DNA of 64,000 bases from Nocardiopsis suaedae (lineage in GTDB: Bacteria > Actinomycetota > Actinomycetes > Streptosporangiales > Streptosporangiaceae): positions 62,001 through 126,000 of the forward strand of contig NZ_JAQFWP010000001.1 of the NCBI RefSeq assembly GCF_027706745.1, given 5' to 3'. Position numbers and translations under genes: made by a program. This document shows positions 46,534 to 54,895 of the stretch, one piece after another. The number at the start of each line of letters is the position of its first letter. Positions within the stretch are counted from its first letter, which is position 1. The notes below the pieces were generated by a model. The model was given only the letters and a program-made list of their open reading frames with translations, was not told the origin of the DNA and did not search any database.

Positions 46534-46590
46534 GGCCCCGGACTCCGGCTGGGGTGAGGCCCCGGACTCCGGTTGGGGTGAGGCCCCGGA
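46519..46590 (+). repeat. Three tandem 24-bp repeats spanning the methyltransferase stop codon
   Basis: The unit CTCCGGCTGGGGTGAGGCCCCGGA (units at 46519, 46543, 46567; third has one C-to-T change) contains the last codons and stop of the methyltransferase gene. Each unit can fold GGGG-TGAGG-CCCC. The copies after the first are noncoding, so the gene end has been duplicated twice. Confidence 0.9.
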
Positions 46591-46652
46591 CCGTGCGGCG
46601 GGGTCCCCGAAAACCACTTGCCGGTGGCCCGCGCCCCCGTGACACTCGTCCG

Positions 46653-47882
46653 GTGAGCGAGTCACCCGGACCGAGCAGACGCCTCGTCCTCCTCCTGGCC
46701 GTCACCTGCGGGGTCGCCGTCGGCAACCTCTACTTCCCCCAGGCCGTCACCCCGCTGATCGCCGAAGGACTGGACACCGCCCCAGAATCCGCCGCCATGG
46801 CGGCGACCGCCGCCCAGCTCGGGTACTCGGTCGGCATCCTCCTCCTCGTCCCCCTCGGCGACCGCCTGCCCAATCGCCCCCTCATCTCCGGTCTCCTCGC
46901 CCTCACCGGGGCCTTCCTCCTCGCCGCCGGGCTCTCGCCCGCCCTTCCGGTGCTCGTGGCCGCGGGCGGGCTGGTCGGCACCGCCACCGTCGCCGCGCAG
47001 CTCATCGCCCCCATGGCCGCCGGGCTGGCCGCCGAGGACCGGCGCGGGCAGGTGATGGGCACGCTGCTCAGCGGTTCCATCGGGGGCATCCTGCTCGCCC
47101 GCGGCTTCGGCGGGGTGCTGGCCGACCACCTGGGCTGGCGCGCCCCCTACCTGGTGGCGGCGGTCGCCGTGCTCCTGCTCGCCGCCGTCCTCGCCGTCAC
47201 GCTCCCGGTCACCGCCCCCTCCACCCGCCGGTCCTACCCCTCCCTGGTCGCGGCGTCGCTGCGGCTGCTGCGCACCGAGCCGGACCTGCGCCGGTCCTGC
47301 CTCTACCAGGCCTGCGTCTTCGGCGCCTTCTCCGCCGCCTGGACCGGCATGGCCCTGGTGGTGACCGGTCCCGTGTACGGGCTGAACGCCTCCACCGTCG
47401 GGGTGATGGCGCTGGTCGCGGGCGTCACGATGGCGCTGACCCCGGCCGCCGGGCGCTGGGTGGACCGGCGCGGCCCCGACGCGGTCGGGCTGGTCTGCAT
47501 GGTCGGCGCCCTGGCCTCGGCCGGGGTGCTCGCCGCGGGGAGCGCGGGCGGCGCGTGGGGCCTCGCCGCCCTGACCGGCGGCATCCTGCTGCTCGACGTG
47601 GCGATGCAGTCCGGCATGGTGGCCAACCAGTCCCGCATCTTCGCCCTGCGCCCCGACGCCCGGAGCAGGATCAATACCGCCTACATGACGTGCGCGTTCC
47701 TCGGCGGCACCGCCGGGTCCTGGCTCGGCGTGCAGGCCTACGCCCTGGTCGGCTGGCCGGGCGTGTGCGCGGTGGCGGCCCTGCTGTGCGCGACGGCGCT
47801 CGGGCGGCACCTGCTGCACCTGTGGAGCCCGGTCCGCCCCGCCGATCAGACGGCGGGCGTGTTCGCCGACCCCGGTGAGTGA
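46653..47882 (+). CDS. Major facilitator superfamily exporter
   Basis: The 409-residue product has 12 membrane helices and MFS motifs: the start RLVLLLAVTCGVAVGNLYFPQAVTPLIAEGL, loop 2-3 LLLVPLGDRLPNRPLI, and a second half beginning LYQACVFGAFSAAWTGMALVV. The LYFxQ start is typical of the YnfM/drug-efflux-like exporters. GTG 46653 is chosen from the first helix; no clear Shine-Dalgarno. It follows the methyltransferase by 120 bases on the same strand and may share its metal-controlled promoter. Its end overlaps the next, convergent gene by 37 bases. Confidence 0.88.
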   Translation: MSESPGPSRRLVLLLAVTCGVAVGNLYFPQAVTPLIAEGLDTAPESAAMAATAAQLGYSVGILLLVPLGDRLPNRPLISGLLALTGAFLLAAGLSPALPVLVAAGGLVGTATVAAQLIAPMAAGLAAEDRRGQVMGTLLSGSIGGILLARGFGGVLADHLGWRAPYLVAAVAVLLLAAVLAVTLPVTAPSTRRSYPSLVAASLRLLRTEPDLRRSCLYQACVFGAFSAAWTGMALVVTGPVYGLNASTVGVMALVAGVTMALTPAAGRWVDRRGPDAVGLVCMVGALASAGVLAAGSAGGAWGLAALTGGILLLDVAMQSGMVANQSRIFALRPDARSRINTAYMTCAFLGGTAGSWLGVQAYALVGWPGVCAVAALLCATALGRHLLHLWSPVRPADQTAGVFADPGE

Positions 47883-48370
47883 GGCGGGTCGGCGGCATCG
47901 GGCGCCGCCCGACCCTCAATGCCGCGGTGGGCGTCGAGCCCGGCCACCGTGAACTCGTCACGTTCCGCGTCGGCCGTGACGCCGAGTTCGCGGAGCGCTC
48001 GGCGGACGGGCGTGCCTTCGTCCGGTACCTCTTCGCCCTCCCAGAGGTGCAACGGCCCTAGGGCGAGGCCTCCGGCACGCCAGACGGCCGCGTTCTCCTC
48101 TCCGGTGCCGCCGAAGTACTCGGATTCGAGGAAGGCCACCGCCCCGCCCTCCGACCACTCCGTGAGAAGCCGCTCAAGCCCGGCGGTGAGGGTCCAGAAG
48201 CCGGGGAGCGGGGGGTCGGACTCCTCTCCGAGCGCGGTCAGGAGGGTGCGGGTCATCGGAATGAGCGCCAGCCCCCGCCGGAGAGGTGCGATCCGGGCGG
48301 AGGGCAGCTCCGCGGCCGCCGCTGCGAGCAGGCCGGTGTCCGCCACCACGGCCTTGAGGTCGTAGGCCAC
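47846..48370 (-). CDS. Hypothetical protein
   Basis: The 174-residue product is soluble and coherent (VAYDLKAVVADTGLLAAAAAELPSARIAPLRRGLALIPMTRTLLTALGEES, VAFLESEYFGGTGEENAAVWRAGGLALGPLHLWEGEEV), with a pattern of alternating helices and strands, but I recognise no family. GTG 48370 has GGGGAG 7-12 nt upstream. A longer open frame upstream is shadow of the allR gene. Confidence 0.6.
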   Translation of the reverse strand: MAYDLKAVVADTGLLAAAAAELPSARIAPLRRGLALIPMTRTLLTALGEESDPPLPGFWTLTAGLERLLTEWSEGGAVAFLESEYFGGTGEENAAVWRAGGLALGPLHLWEGEEVPDEGTPVRRALRELGVTADAERDEFTVAGLDAHRGIEGRAAPDAADPPHSPGSANTPAV

Positions 48371-48450
48371 TCCCGTCTCCCCGTCCGTCCGTGCCCTGCC
48401 CGTCTTCGCTTTGGCGTCCGCGCCCTGCCGTCCGGCGCCGCGCCGACCGC

Positions 48451-49290
48451 TCAGCTCTGGTGGTTCAGGTCCCCGGCCAGGGAGTAGGCCGTGCGCTGCA
48501 CGATCGGCGCCGCCTTCTCCACGAACTCCCAGCTCACCCGGGCCTCCGGCCCCGAGATGGACACCGCCATCATCGCCGGGCCGCCCTGCACCGGCACCGC
48601 CAGGCACCGCACGCCGATCTCCTGCTCACCGTCGTCGATGGCGTAGCCGCGGTCGCGGATGCGCCCCATCTCGTCGGCGAAGTCCTCGGGCGTGGTGATG
48701 GTGCGGTCGGTCGCCGCGGGCATCCCGGTGCGGCGCACCGTCGCCAGCGCCTCGTCCGGCGGGAGCTGGGCCAGCAGCGCCTTGCCCACCCCCGCCGAGT
48801 GGGGCAGCACCCGCCGCCCCACCTCGGTGAACATCCGCATCGCGTGCGGCGAGGGCACCTGGGCGACGTAGACCACCTTGTCCCCGTCGAGCATGGCCAG
48901 GTTCGCGGTCTCGCCCAGTTCCTCCACGAGCTGGGCCAGGTGCGGGCGCGCCCAGGTGCCGAGCATCCGCGACGCGCTCTCGCCGAGCCCGATCAGCCGC
49001 GGCCCCAGCGCGTACCGCCGCGAGGGGAGCTGGCGGACGTACCCGTTGTCGACCAGGGTGCGGATGATCCGGTGGATCGTCGGCAGCGGCAGCCCCGAGG
49101 AGTCGGCCAGCTGGCTCAGGGAGATCTCGCCCCCGGCGTCGGCCATGATCTCCAGCAGCGCGAACGCCCGGTCGAGGGACTGTACCCCGCCGGCGCGCGC
49201 CCGGGTGGCGCCGTCGGCGGCGCCGTCGATCGAGGTCTGTGACGTTGCCAAGGGTCTCAAGCTCCCATCGCGAGGATCGTGCGGTCTCAT
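48451..49290 (-). CDS. allR: IclR-family regulator of allantoin/purine catabolism (AllR-like)
   Basis: The 279-residue product has an N-terminal IclR winged helix (GGVQSLDRAFALLEIMADAGGEISLSQLADSSGLPLPTIHRIIRTLVDNGYVRQLPSRRYALG) and an effector domain (ETANLAMLDGDKVVYVAQVPSPHAMRMFTEVGRRVLPHSAGVGKALLAQLP ... GYAIDDGEQEIGVRCLAVPV). This matches the actinomycete AllR that represses the allantoin pathway and responds to allantoin or glyoxylate. Start ATG 49290 versus TTG 49251 (GGGAG 10 nt upstream) is unresolved. Divergent from the citrate-lyase-like gene. Confidence 0.9.
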   Translation of the reverse strand: MRPHDPRDGSLRPLATSQTSIDGAADGATRARAGGVQSLDRAFALLEIMADAGGEISLSQLADSSGLPLPTIHRIIRTLVDNGYVRQLPSRRYALGPRLIGLGESASRMLGTWARPHLAQLVEELGETANLAMLDGDKVVYVAQVPSPHAMRMFTEVGRRVLPHSAGVGKALLAQLPPDEALATVRRTGMPAATDRTITTPEDFADEMGRIRDRGYAIDDGEQEIGVRCLAVPVQGGPAMMAVSISGPEARVSWEFVEKAAPIVQRTAYSLAGDLNHQS

Positions 49291-49349
49291 TCTGCGATAC
49301 GGAAGTCGGCCGACGCCAACCGCGCGCCCGCTCACTCCCACCCCCCTCT

Positions 49350-49400
49350 TGTTGTTCCGAATTGTAGAAGTTAGTGTCCGCTATATAAAAGACCTAGGGG
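49350..49400. promoter_or_regulatory. AT-rich divergent promoter between allR and the citrate-lyase-like gene
   Basis: The stretch TTGTTGTTCCGAATTGTAG and GTTAGTGTCCGCTATATAAA stands out in GC-rich surroundings. TATATA could be a -10 box for the plus-strand gene. An imperfect TTC-N9-GAA dyad is present, a possible IclR-type site. Confidence 0.45.
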
Positions 49401-49472
49401 TGGGCGGATTGCCCGCGCCGCGCCCGGGGCACGCCCCGGGCGCACACGGCCACGCGATGAGGAGAGCGCCAC

Positions 49473-50771
49473 GTGGGTGGACTGGAGCCAACGGAGGGTG
49501 AACGCTGGGTCGCCGGAGCCGGCCTGGAGGAGATGGGCGACGCCCTCGACGGCCGCCTCTCGGCCGCCGACGCCCGGCTGCTGAGCCAGTACCCCGGCGA
49601 CGCCGGGCGGCGCCAGCCGGTGCACACCGTCTACATCCCCGCCGACCAGGTCCGGGCGGGCGTCTGCGAGGCGTGGGGCGCCCAGGCCCTGGCCTCCCTC
49701 GACGAGTTCGGCCCCGACGCCGCGACCCTGGCCGAGGCCACCGGCATGGACCCCGGCGCGGTCGCCGGAGCGCTCCCCGCCGTTCGGGCCAAGCTCGCCG
49801 AGGAACCGGTCGAGGACCTGCGCATCGACCTGGAGGACGGCTACGGCGCCCGGGGCGACGAGGAGGAGGACCGCGACGTCGCCGCGGCCGTGCGCGCCGT
49901 CGCCGCCGACCTGGAGTCCGGCCGCGCCCCCGCCTACGTCGGCATCCGGATGAAGGGCATGGAGGCCGCCGGGCGCCGCCGCGGTATGCGCAGCCTGGCC
50001 ATGTTCACCGGCGGCCTCCTGGAGGCGGCCGGGCGGCTGCCCGAGGGCTTCGTGTTCACCCTGCCCAAGATCACCTCCGTGGAGCAGGTCGAGGCGATGG
50101 TGTGGGCCGCCGAGCACCTGGAGAAGCGGTTCGGCCTGCCCGCCGGGCGCCTCGGCTTCGAGCTGCAGATCGAGACCCCGCAGTCGGTCCTGTCCCCGGA
50201 CGGCACCACCGCGGTGGCCCGCATGATCCACGCGGGGGAGGGCCGGGTCACCGCCCTGCACTACGGCACCTACGACTACAGCGCGGCCGTGGGCGTGACC
50301 GCCGCGTTCCAGAGCATGGCCCACCCGGCCGCCGACCACGCCAAGGCGGTCATGCAGCTCGCCGCCGCCGGGACCGGCGTGTGGCTCTCCGACGGCTCCA
50401 CCAACATCCTGCCCGTCGGCACCCGCGAGGAGGTGCACGCCGCCTGGCGCCTGCACGCCGGGCTCGTGCGGCGCTCCCTGGAGCGCGCCTACTACCAGGG
50501 CTGGGACATGCACCCGGCGCACCTGCCCACCCGCTACCTGGCGACGTTCGCCTTCTACCGGGAGGCCTTCGGCCCGGCCGCCGCCCGCCTCAAGGCCTAC
50601 CTGTCGGCGGCGGGGGGCGGCGTCGCCGACGAGCCCGCCACCGCCCAGGCGCTCGCCTCGGCACTGGTGCGCGGCTGCAACTGCGGCGCCCTGGCCGAGG
50701 ACGAGGTCGCCGAGGCGACCGGTGTCGGTGCCGAGGTGCTGCGCGGCTTCGCCAATCGCCGGGTGGGCTAG
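49473..50771 (+). CDS. HpcH/HpaI aldolase-citrate lyase-like protein (DUF6986)
   Basis: The 432-residue product has a CitE-like barrel: HTVYIPADQV, LRIDLEDGYGARGDEEEDRDV, AYVGIRMKGME, FTLPKITSVEQVEAMVWAAEHLEKRFG, FELQIETPQSVL, VTALHYGTYDYSAAVGV and YQGWDMHPAHLPTRYLA. The metal and substrate residues (RIDLEDG, ELQIET) fit acyl-CoA- or oxo-acid-cleaving enzymes. Its place divergent from allR and before allB ties it to purine or glyoxylate metabolism, but its reaction is not established. GTG 49473 has GGAGAG upstream. Confidence 0.82.
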   Translation: MGGLEPTEGERWVAGAGLEEMGDALDGRLSAADARLLSQYPGDAGRRQPVHTVYIPADQVRAGVCEAWGAQALASLDEFGPDAATLAEATGMDPGAVAGALPAVRAKLAEEPVEDLRIDLEDGYGARGDEEEDRDVAAAVRAVAADLESGRAPAYVGIRMKGMEAAGRRRGMRSLAMFTGGLLEAAGRLPEGFVFTLPKITSVEQVEAMVWAAEHLEKRFGLPAGRLGFELQIETPQSVLSPDGTTAVARMIHAGEGRVTALHYGTYDYSAAVGVTAAFQSMAHPAADHAKAVMQLAAAGTGVWLSDGSTNILPVGTREEVHAAWRLHAGLVRRSLERAYYQGWDMHPAHLPTRYLATFAFYREAFGPAAARLKAYLSAAGGGVADEPATAQALASALVRGCNCGALAEDEVAEATGVGAEVLRGFANRRVG

Positions 50772-51574
50772 GACGGCCATGGGAGGGATCCGAACCGCCG
50801 CTCCGGATCGGGGACGCGCATGGCGGCCCGGTCGCGGCCCCGCTGAGCCGGGGGCCGGACCGGAGGCCGCGCATGCGCCCGTCCCCCCGGTGCCGTGCGG
50901 TACCGGAGCCTCCCACGCGCGCGCGTGCCGAGCCGCCGCCCGTTGCCGTACGGGCACCGTGCGGCGCGGATGCACGCTGGACGAGACCCTCGCAGGCTGT
51001 GCGCCCTGGGGGCTGTGCGCATGGCGCTTCCAGCTCGCCACCTCAGGGGGAGCCCGAGCGCCGTAGGCCCGTCGTGCCCCGTACGGCCCCCGGTCCCCGG
51101 CACGGCGTCCCTATGGCGGCGCGCCGTGGGCCCGTCGCCGTGCGCGGAGGACCGACGAGAGCAGGCGGGAGGGGCGCCCTCCGTCTCCGGGTGAGCCGAT
51201 CCGTGAGGCGGGCGCCCGAACCGCCCCGGCCGTCCGCCGGAGACGGCCCCGGTGATCCGTGAGCCCTGGACCGCCATGCCCCCTAGAGGCGTGTGCGGGT
51301 CCAGCGGAACCGGGGCGTGACACCGCTCCGGCGGACGGTGGTCCACCTGCTCCCGCCCCTTCGCGCCCGCACGGCGGCAGGGGATCTGTACGGGCGCATG
51401 CACCGCCCGGCAGGGACACCGCGCCGTGAACGCCATCGCGTTTCCCGGCGGCGACCCCGACGACCATATGGCCGGTCGCACGGGGTCCTCCTGGCCGTGT
51501 CGGACACATCGGACGCGTGGGCCGCACCGGGCGGGAACGACCTGCGACGATTACGACAGAGACGACGGAGAACC
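50772..51574. other. 803-base gene-less region upstream of allB
   Basis: No frame here resembles a protein, and I find no intrinsic terminator or repeat match to the other loci. It should contain the allB promoter near its right end, where GACGATTACGACAGAGACG is less GC-rich. Short similar strings (GATCCGTGAG at two places) are too brief to interpret. Confidence 0.5.
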
Positions 51575-52918
51575 ATGTCTGGAAACGAATTCGACCTCGT
51601 CCTGCGCGCCGGGCGCGCCGTCACCCCGGAGGGGGAGCGGGCCGTGACCGTGGGCGTGCGCGACGGGCGCATCGCCGCCGTCGAGGACGCCGGCGCCGCC
51701 CTGGAGGGCGCCCGCACCGTGGACGTGGCCGAGGACGAGGTGCTGCTGCCCGGCCTCGTCGACAGCCACGTGCACGTCAACGAGCCCGGCCGCACCGAGT
51801 GGGAGGGCTTCGCCAGCGCCACCCGCGCCGCCGCCGCGGGCGGTGTCACCACCATCGTCGACATGCCGCTGAACAGCGTCCCGCCGACCACCACCGCCGA
51901 GGGGCTCCGCGTCAAGCGCGAGGTCGCCGAGGGCCAGGTCGCGGTGGACGTGGGCTTCTGGGGCGGCGCCGTGCCGGAGAACAGCGCCCCCGGCGCCACC
52001 GGCGAGCTGGCGGCCCTGCACGAGCGCGGCGTCTTCGGCTTCAAGGCCTTCCTCTCGCCCTCGGGCGTCGACGAGTTCGGCCACCTCACCCCCGACCTGT
52101 ACCGCTCGGCCACCGCCGCCATCGGCGCCCTGGGCGGCCAGATCATCGTGCACGCCGAGGACCCGACCCTGCTGGACTCCGCACCGCAGGCGCACGGCGC
52201 CGACTACGCCGGATTCCTCGCCTCGCGCCCCGACGAGGCCGAGCACGAGGCGATCCGGCTGGTCATCGAGACCGCCCGGCGCACCGGCACCCGTTCGCAC
52301 ATCCTCCACCTGTCCACGGCCACCGCCCTGCCGATGATCGAGAGGGCCCGCGCCGACGGGGTCCCGCTCACCGTGGAGACCTGCCCGCACTACCTGACCA
52401 TCGCCGCCGAGGAGGTGCCCGCGGGCAACACGAGCTTCAAGTGCTGCCCGCCGATCCGCGGCGCCGCCAACCGGGACGCGCTGTGGCGGGCGCTGGCCGA
52501 GGGCACCATCGACTGCATCGTCAGCGACCACTCGCCGAGCACCCCCGACCTGAAGACCGACGACTTCGGCAGCGCCTGGGGCGGCGTGGCCGGGCTCCAG
52601 GTCGGCTTCCCCGCGGTGTGGAGCGAGGCGGCCGAGCGCGGCCACTCCCTCGCCGACGTGGTGGCCTGGATGTCCTCCGGCCCCGCGAAGGTGGCCGGGC
52701 TGCCCGCCAAGGGCGCCCTCGCGGTGGGCCGCGACGCCGACTTCGCGGTGGTGGCCCCGGAGGCCTCCACCACGATCGACGCCCGCACGCTCCAGCACAA
52801 GAACCCGGTGAGCGCTTACGACGGCCGGACGCTCAAGGGCGTCGTGCGCGCGACGTACCTGCGCGGGGACAGGATCGACCTGGACAAGCCCGCAGGGCGC
52901 CTCCTGGACCGCCCCTGA
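51575..52918 (+). CDS. allB: Allantoinase
   Basis: Hydrolyses the hydantoin ring of allantoin to allantoate. The 447-residue amidohydrolase has the metal ligands [22 protein letters not shown] (HxH), the carboxylated-Lys region [39 protein letters not shown] and [15 protein letters not shown]. The [11 protein letters not shown] string is specific for allantoinase over dihydropyrimidinase. ATG 51575 has GGAG 6-9 nt upstream. Confidence 0.95.
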   Translation: MSGNEFDLVLRAGRAVTPEGERAVTVGVRDGRIAAVEDAGAALEGARTVDVAEDEVLLPGLVDSHVHVNEPGRTEWEGFASATRAAAAGGVTTIVDMPLNSVPPTTTAEGLRVKREVAEGQVAVDVGFWGGAVPENSAPGATGELAALHERGVFGFKAFLSPSGVDEFGHLTPDLYRSATAAIGALGGQIIVHAEDPTLLDSAPQAHGADYAGFLASRPDEAEHEAIRLVIETARRTGTRSHILHLSTATALPMIERARADGVPLTVETCPHYLTIAAEEVPAGNTSFKCCPPIRGAANRDALWRALAEGTIDCIVSDHSPSTPDLKTDDFGSAWGGVAGLQVGFPAVWSEAAERGHSLADVVAWMSSGPAKVAGLPAKGALAVGRDADFAVVAPEASTTIDARTLQHKNPVSAYDGRTLKGVVRATYLRGDRIDLDKPAGRLLDRP

Positions 52919-52934
52919 GTCGGCACTGAGATGG

Positions 52935-52963
52935 CTCAGAGGCGGCTCACGCCCGCCTCTGAG
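52935..52963 (+). terminator. Terminator after allB
   Basis: An 11-bp stem CTCAGAGGCGG / CCGCCTCTGAG with a 7-base loop lies 16 bases past the allB stop. Confidence 0.75.
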
Positions 52964-53043
52964 GCGCGCGCTGTCCCCACCGCGTGAGCAGCCTGTGGGG
53001 CGTTCTCCGAACAGCTGAGGCGCAGTGGGCCGCCGAGACGGCG

Positions 53044-53073
53044 ATGGGCCCGGGACCGAAGTCCCGGGCCCAT
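53044..53073. terminator. Second hairpin terminator between allB and the permease
   Basis: A perfect 13-bp stem ATGGGCCCGGGAC / GTCCCGGGCCCAT with loop CGAA is followed by TCGTGTGTTCT. It is placed between convergent genes; a short 17-bp direct repeat (CGTACAGGG-GCCCGTC) follows at ~53103-53137. Confidence 0.75.
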
Positions 53074-53238
53074 TCGTGTGTTCTCGCTAGCGGGCGCCCG
53101 CCGTACAGGGCGCCCGTCGTACAGGGTGCCCGTCGTACGCGGCGGCCGCGTACCGACGTGGCCCAACGGGCCCCGGCGCTCTGTCCTGGAGCTTCCCAGG
53201 GTTCTCAGAACCCCTGCCCTAGGAGGGGCCCCAGGCCG

Positions 53239-54738
53239 CTAGTCCGCGTCCTTGGCGAGTTCCCCTCCCGGTTCGCGCTGGTCGGGCGTCCGGTACGCGG
53301 CGTCCGCCGACTCGGTGTACTTGGCCTCGCCCGGCCCGGCCGTGCGCAGCTCCTCGCCGTCGATCTCCGGGGTGTCGCCCGCCCTCGGCCTGCCGATGAC
53401 GTTGAAGCAGATGTTCAGCACGATCGCCACGATCGCCGCCCCCACGATGCCCGAGTGCAGCACCAGCGCCACCTGGGGCGGGAAGCCCTCGTAGAACTCG
53501 GGCACCGCCATCGGGACGATCCCGAAGCCCAGCGACGTGGCCACCAGGATCAGGTTGAGGTTGTTGTCGAAGTCGACCTTGGCCAGGGTGCGCACGCCGC
53601 TGGCGGCCACCGAGCCGAACAGCACCAGCCCGGCCCCGCCCAGCACCGGCATCGGGATCGCGGCCACGACCCGGCCCAGCACGGGGAACAGCCCCAGCAC
53701 GATGAGGATGCCCGCGCCGGTGGCGACCACGTACCGGCTGCGGATCTTGGTCAGCGCCAGCAGGCCGATGTTCTGCGCGAACGAGCTGCCCGGGGTGGAG
53801 TTGAGCAGCGGACCGATGATGGAGGCGCTCACGTCCGCCCGCAGGCCGGCCGAGATGCGCTTGGCGTCCACCTTCGACCCCGTGATCTCGCCGACCGCGA
53901 TGATGTGCGAGGCGCCCTCGGTGAGCACCACCAGCATGATCACGCACATCGTCAGGATCGCCGCCACGTCGAACACCGGCATCCCGAAGTGCAGCGGCGA
54001 GCCGAGCGCGAAGTAGGCGCCGTCGGGCACCGACCCGAAGTCGGTCTTGCCGAACGGCAGTGCGATCAGCGTCCCGGCGACCAGCCCCAGCAGGATGGAC
54101 ACCCGGCCCAGCAGGCCGGGCAGCACCCGGGAGAACAGCAGCACCAGCGCGAGGGTGGCCCCGGCCAGCGCCAGGTTCCCCATGGAGGGGTGGCCCGACT
54201 CGGCGCCGTCGATCACCCACCCGGCCGCCACCGGCATCAGCGAAAGCCCGATCACGGTGATGATGCTCCCGGTCACCTGCGGCGGGAAGAACCGCACCAG
54301 GTGGCCGAAGAACGGGGTCAGGCACAGTGCGAACACTCCGCCGACCAGGGAGGCGCCGAAGACCACCGGCAGCCCCTGTTCGGCGGCGATCGCGGTCATC
54401 GCCGATACCGGGACGAACGAGGAGGCGACGACGATGGGCAGCTGGGCGCCCATGCGCCAGGGGCCCAGACTCTGCAGCAGGGTCGCGATGCCCGCGACCA
54501 GGAGGGCGCCGCTGACCAGGATGCCCAGGTCGGACGGGTCCAGCCCGGCGGCGCCGCCGATGACCAGCGCGGGGGCGACCGCGCCGGCGTACATGGTCAG
54601 GATGTGCTGCAGCCCGTAGAGCAGCAGCAGCTTCGGGGGGAGTCTCTCGTCTTCAGGGCGGTGGGGGGTGGCGGTGTCTCCCTCGGCTCCGGCCTTCGTT
54701 GTGGCCTGGGTGTCACGGTCCGGCTTTCCGAATCTCAT
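53239..54738 (-). CDS. Purine permease (nucleobase:cation symporter-2), copy 1
   Basis: The 499-residue product has the NCS2 fold of urate/xanthine permeases: LLLLYGLQHILTMYAGAVAPALVIGGAAGL, FGASLVGGVFALCLTPFFGHLVRFFPPQVTGSIITVIGLSLMPVA and the signature region STPGSSFAQNIGLLALTKIRSRYVVATGAGILIVLGLFPVLGRVVAAIPMPVLGGAGLVLFG. It imports a purine such as urate or xanthine with protons. ATG 54738 is used; the frame is open 18 codons upstream. A paralogue lies upstream on the same strand. Confidence 0.93.
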   Translation of the reverse strand: MRFGKPDRDTQATTKAGAEGDTATPHRPEDERLPPKLLLLYGLQHILTMYAGAVAPALVIGGAAGLDPSDLGILVSGALLVAGIATLLQSLGPWRMGAQLPIVVASSFVPVSAMTAIAAEQGLPVVFGASLVGGVFALCLTPFFGHLVRFFPPQVTGSIITVIGLSLMPVAAGWVIDGAESGHPSMGNLALAGATLALVLLFSRVLPGLLGRVSILLGLVAGTLIALPFGKTDFGSVPDGAYFALGSPLHFGMPVFDVAAILTMCVIMLVVLTEGASHIIAVGEITGSKVDAKRISAGLRADVSASIIGPLLNSTPGSSFAQNIGLLALTKIRSRYVVATGAGILIVLGLFPVLGRVVAAIPMPVLGGAGLVLFGSVAASGVRTLAKVDFDNNLNLILVATSLGFGIVPMAVPEFYEGFPPQVALVLHSGIVGAAIVAIVLNICFNVIGRPRAGDTPEIDGEELRTAGPGEAKYTESADAAYRTPDQREPGGELAKDAD

Positions 54739-54895
54739 GGCCAGTTTCCAGCCTTCGGTCTTGGGTTCGCACCGTCCCGAGGTGCGGGGCACTCCACCCG
54801 GGGGGACACCGTCCCGGGGTGCGGCCGAACCCGGTGTGTGGGAAGGGCGGGCGGCCCGGTCGCGCCCTGAGGTCCGGGGCCGCCCAGCCGGCGTG

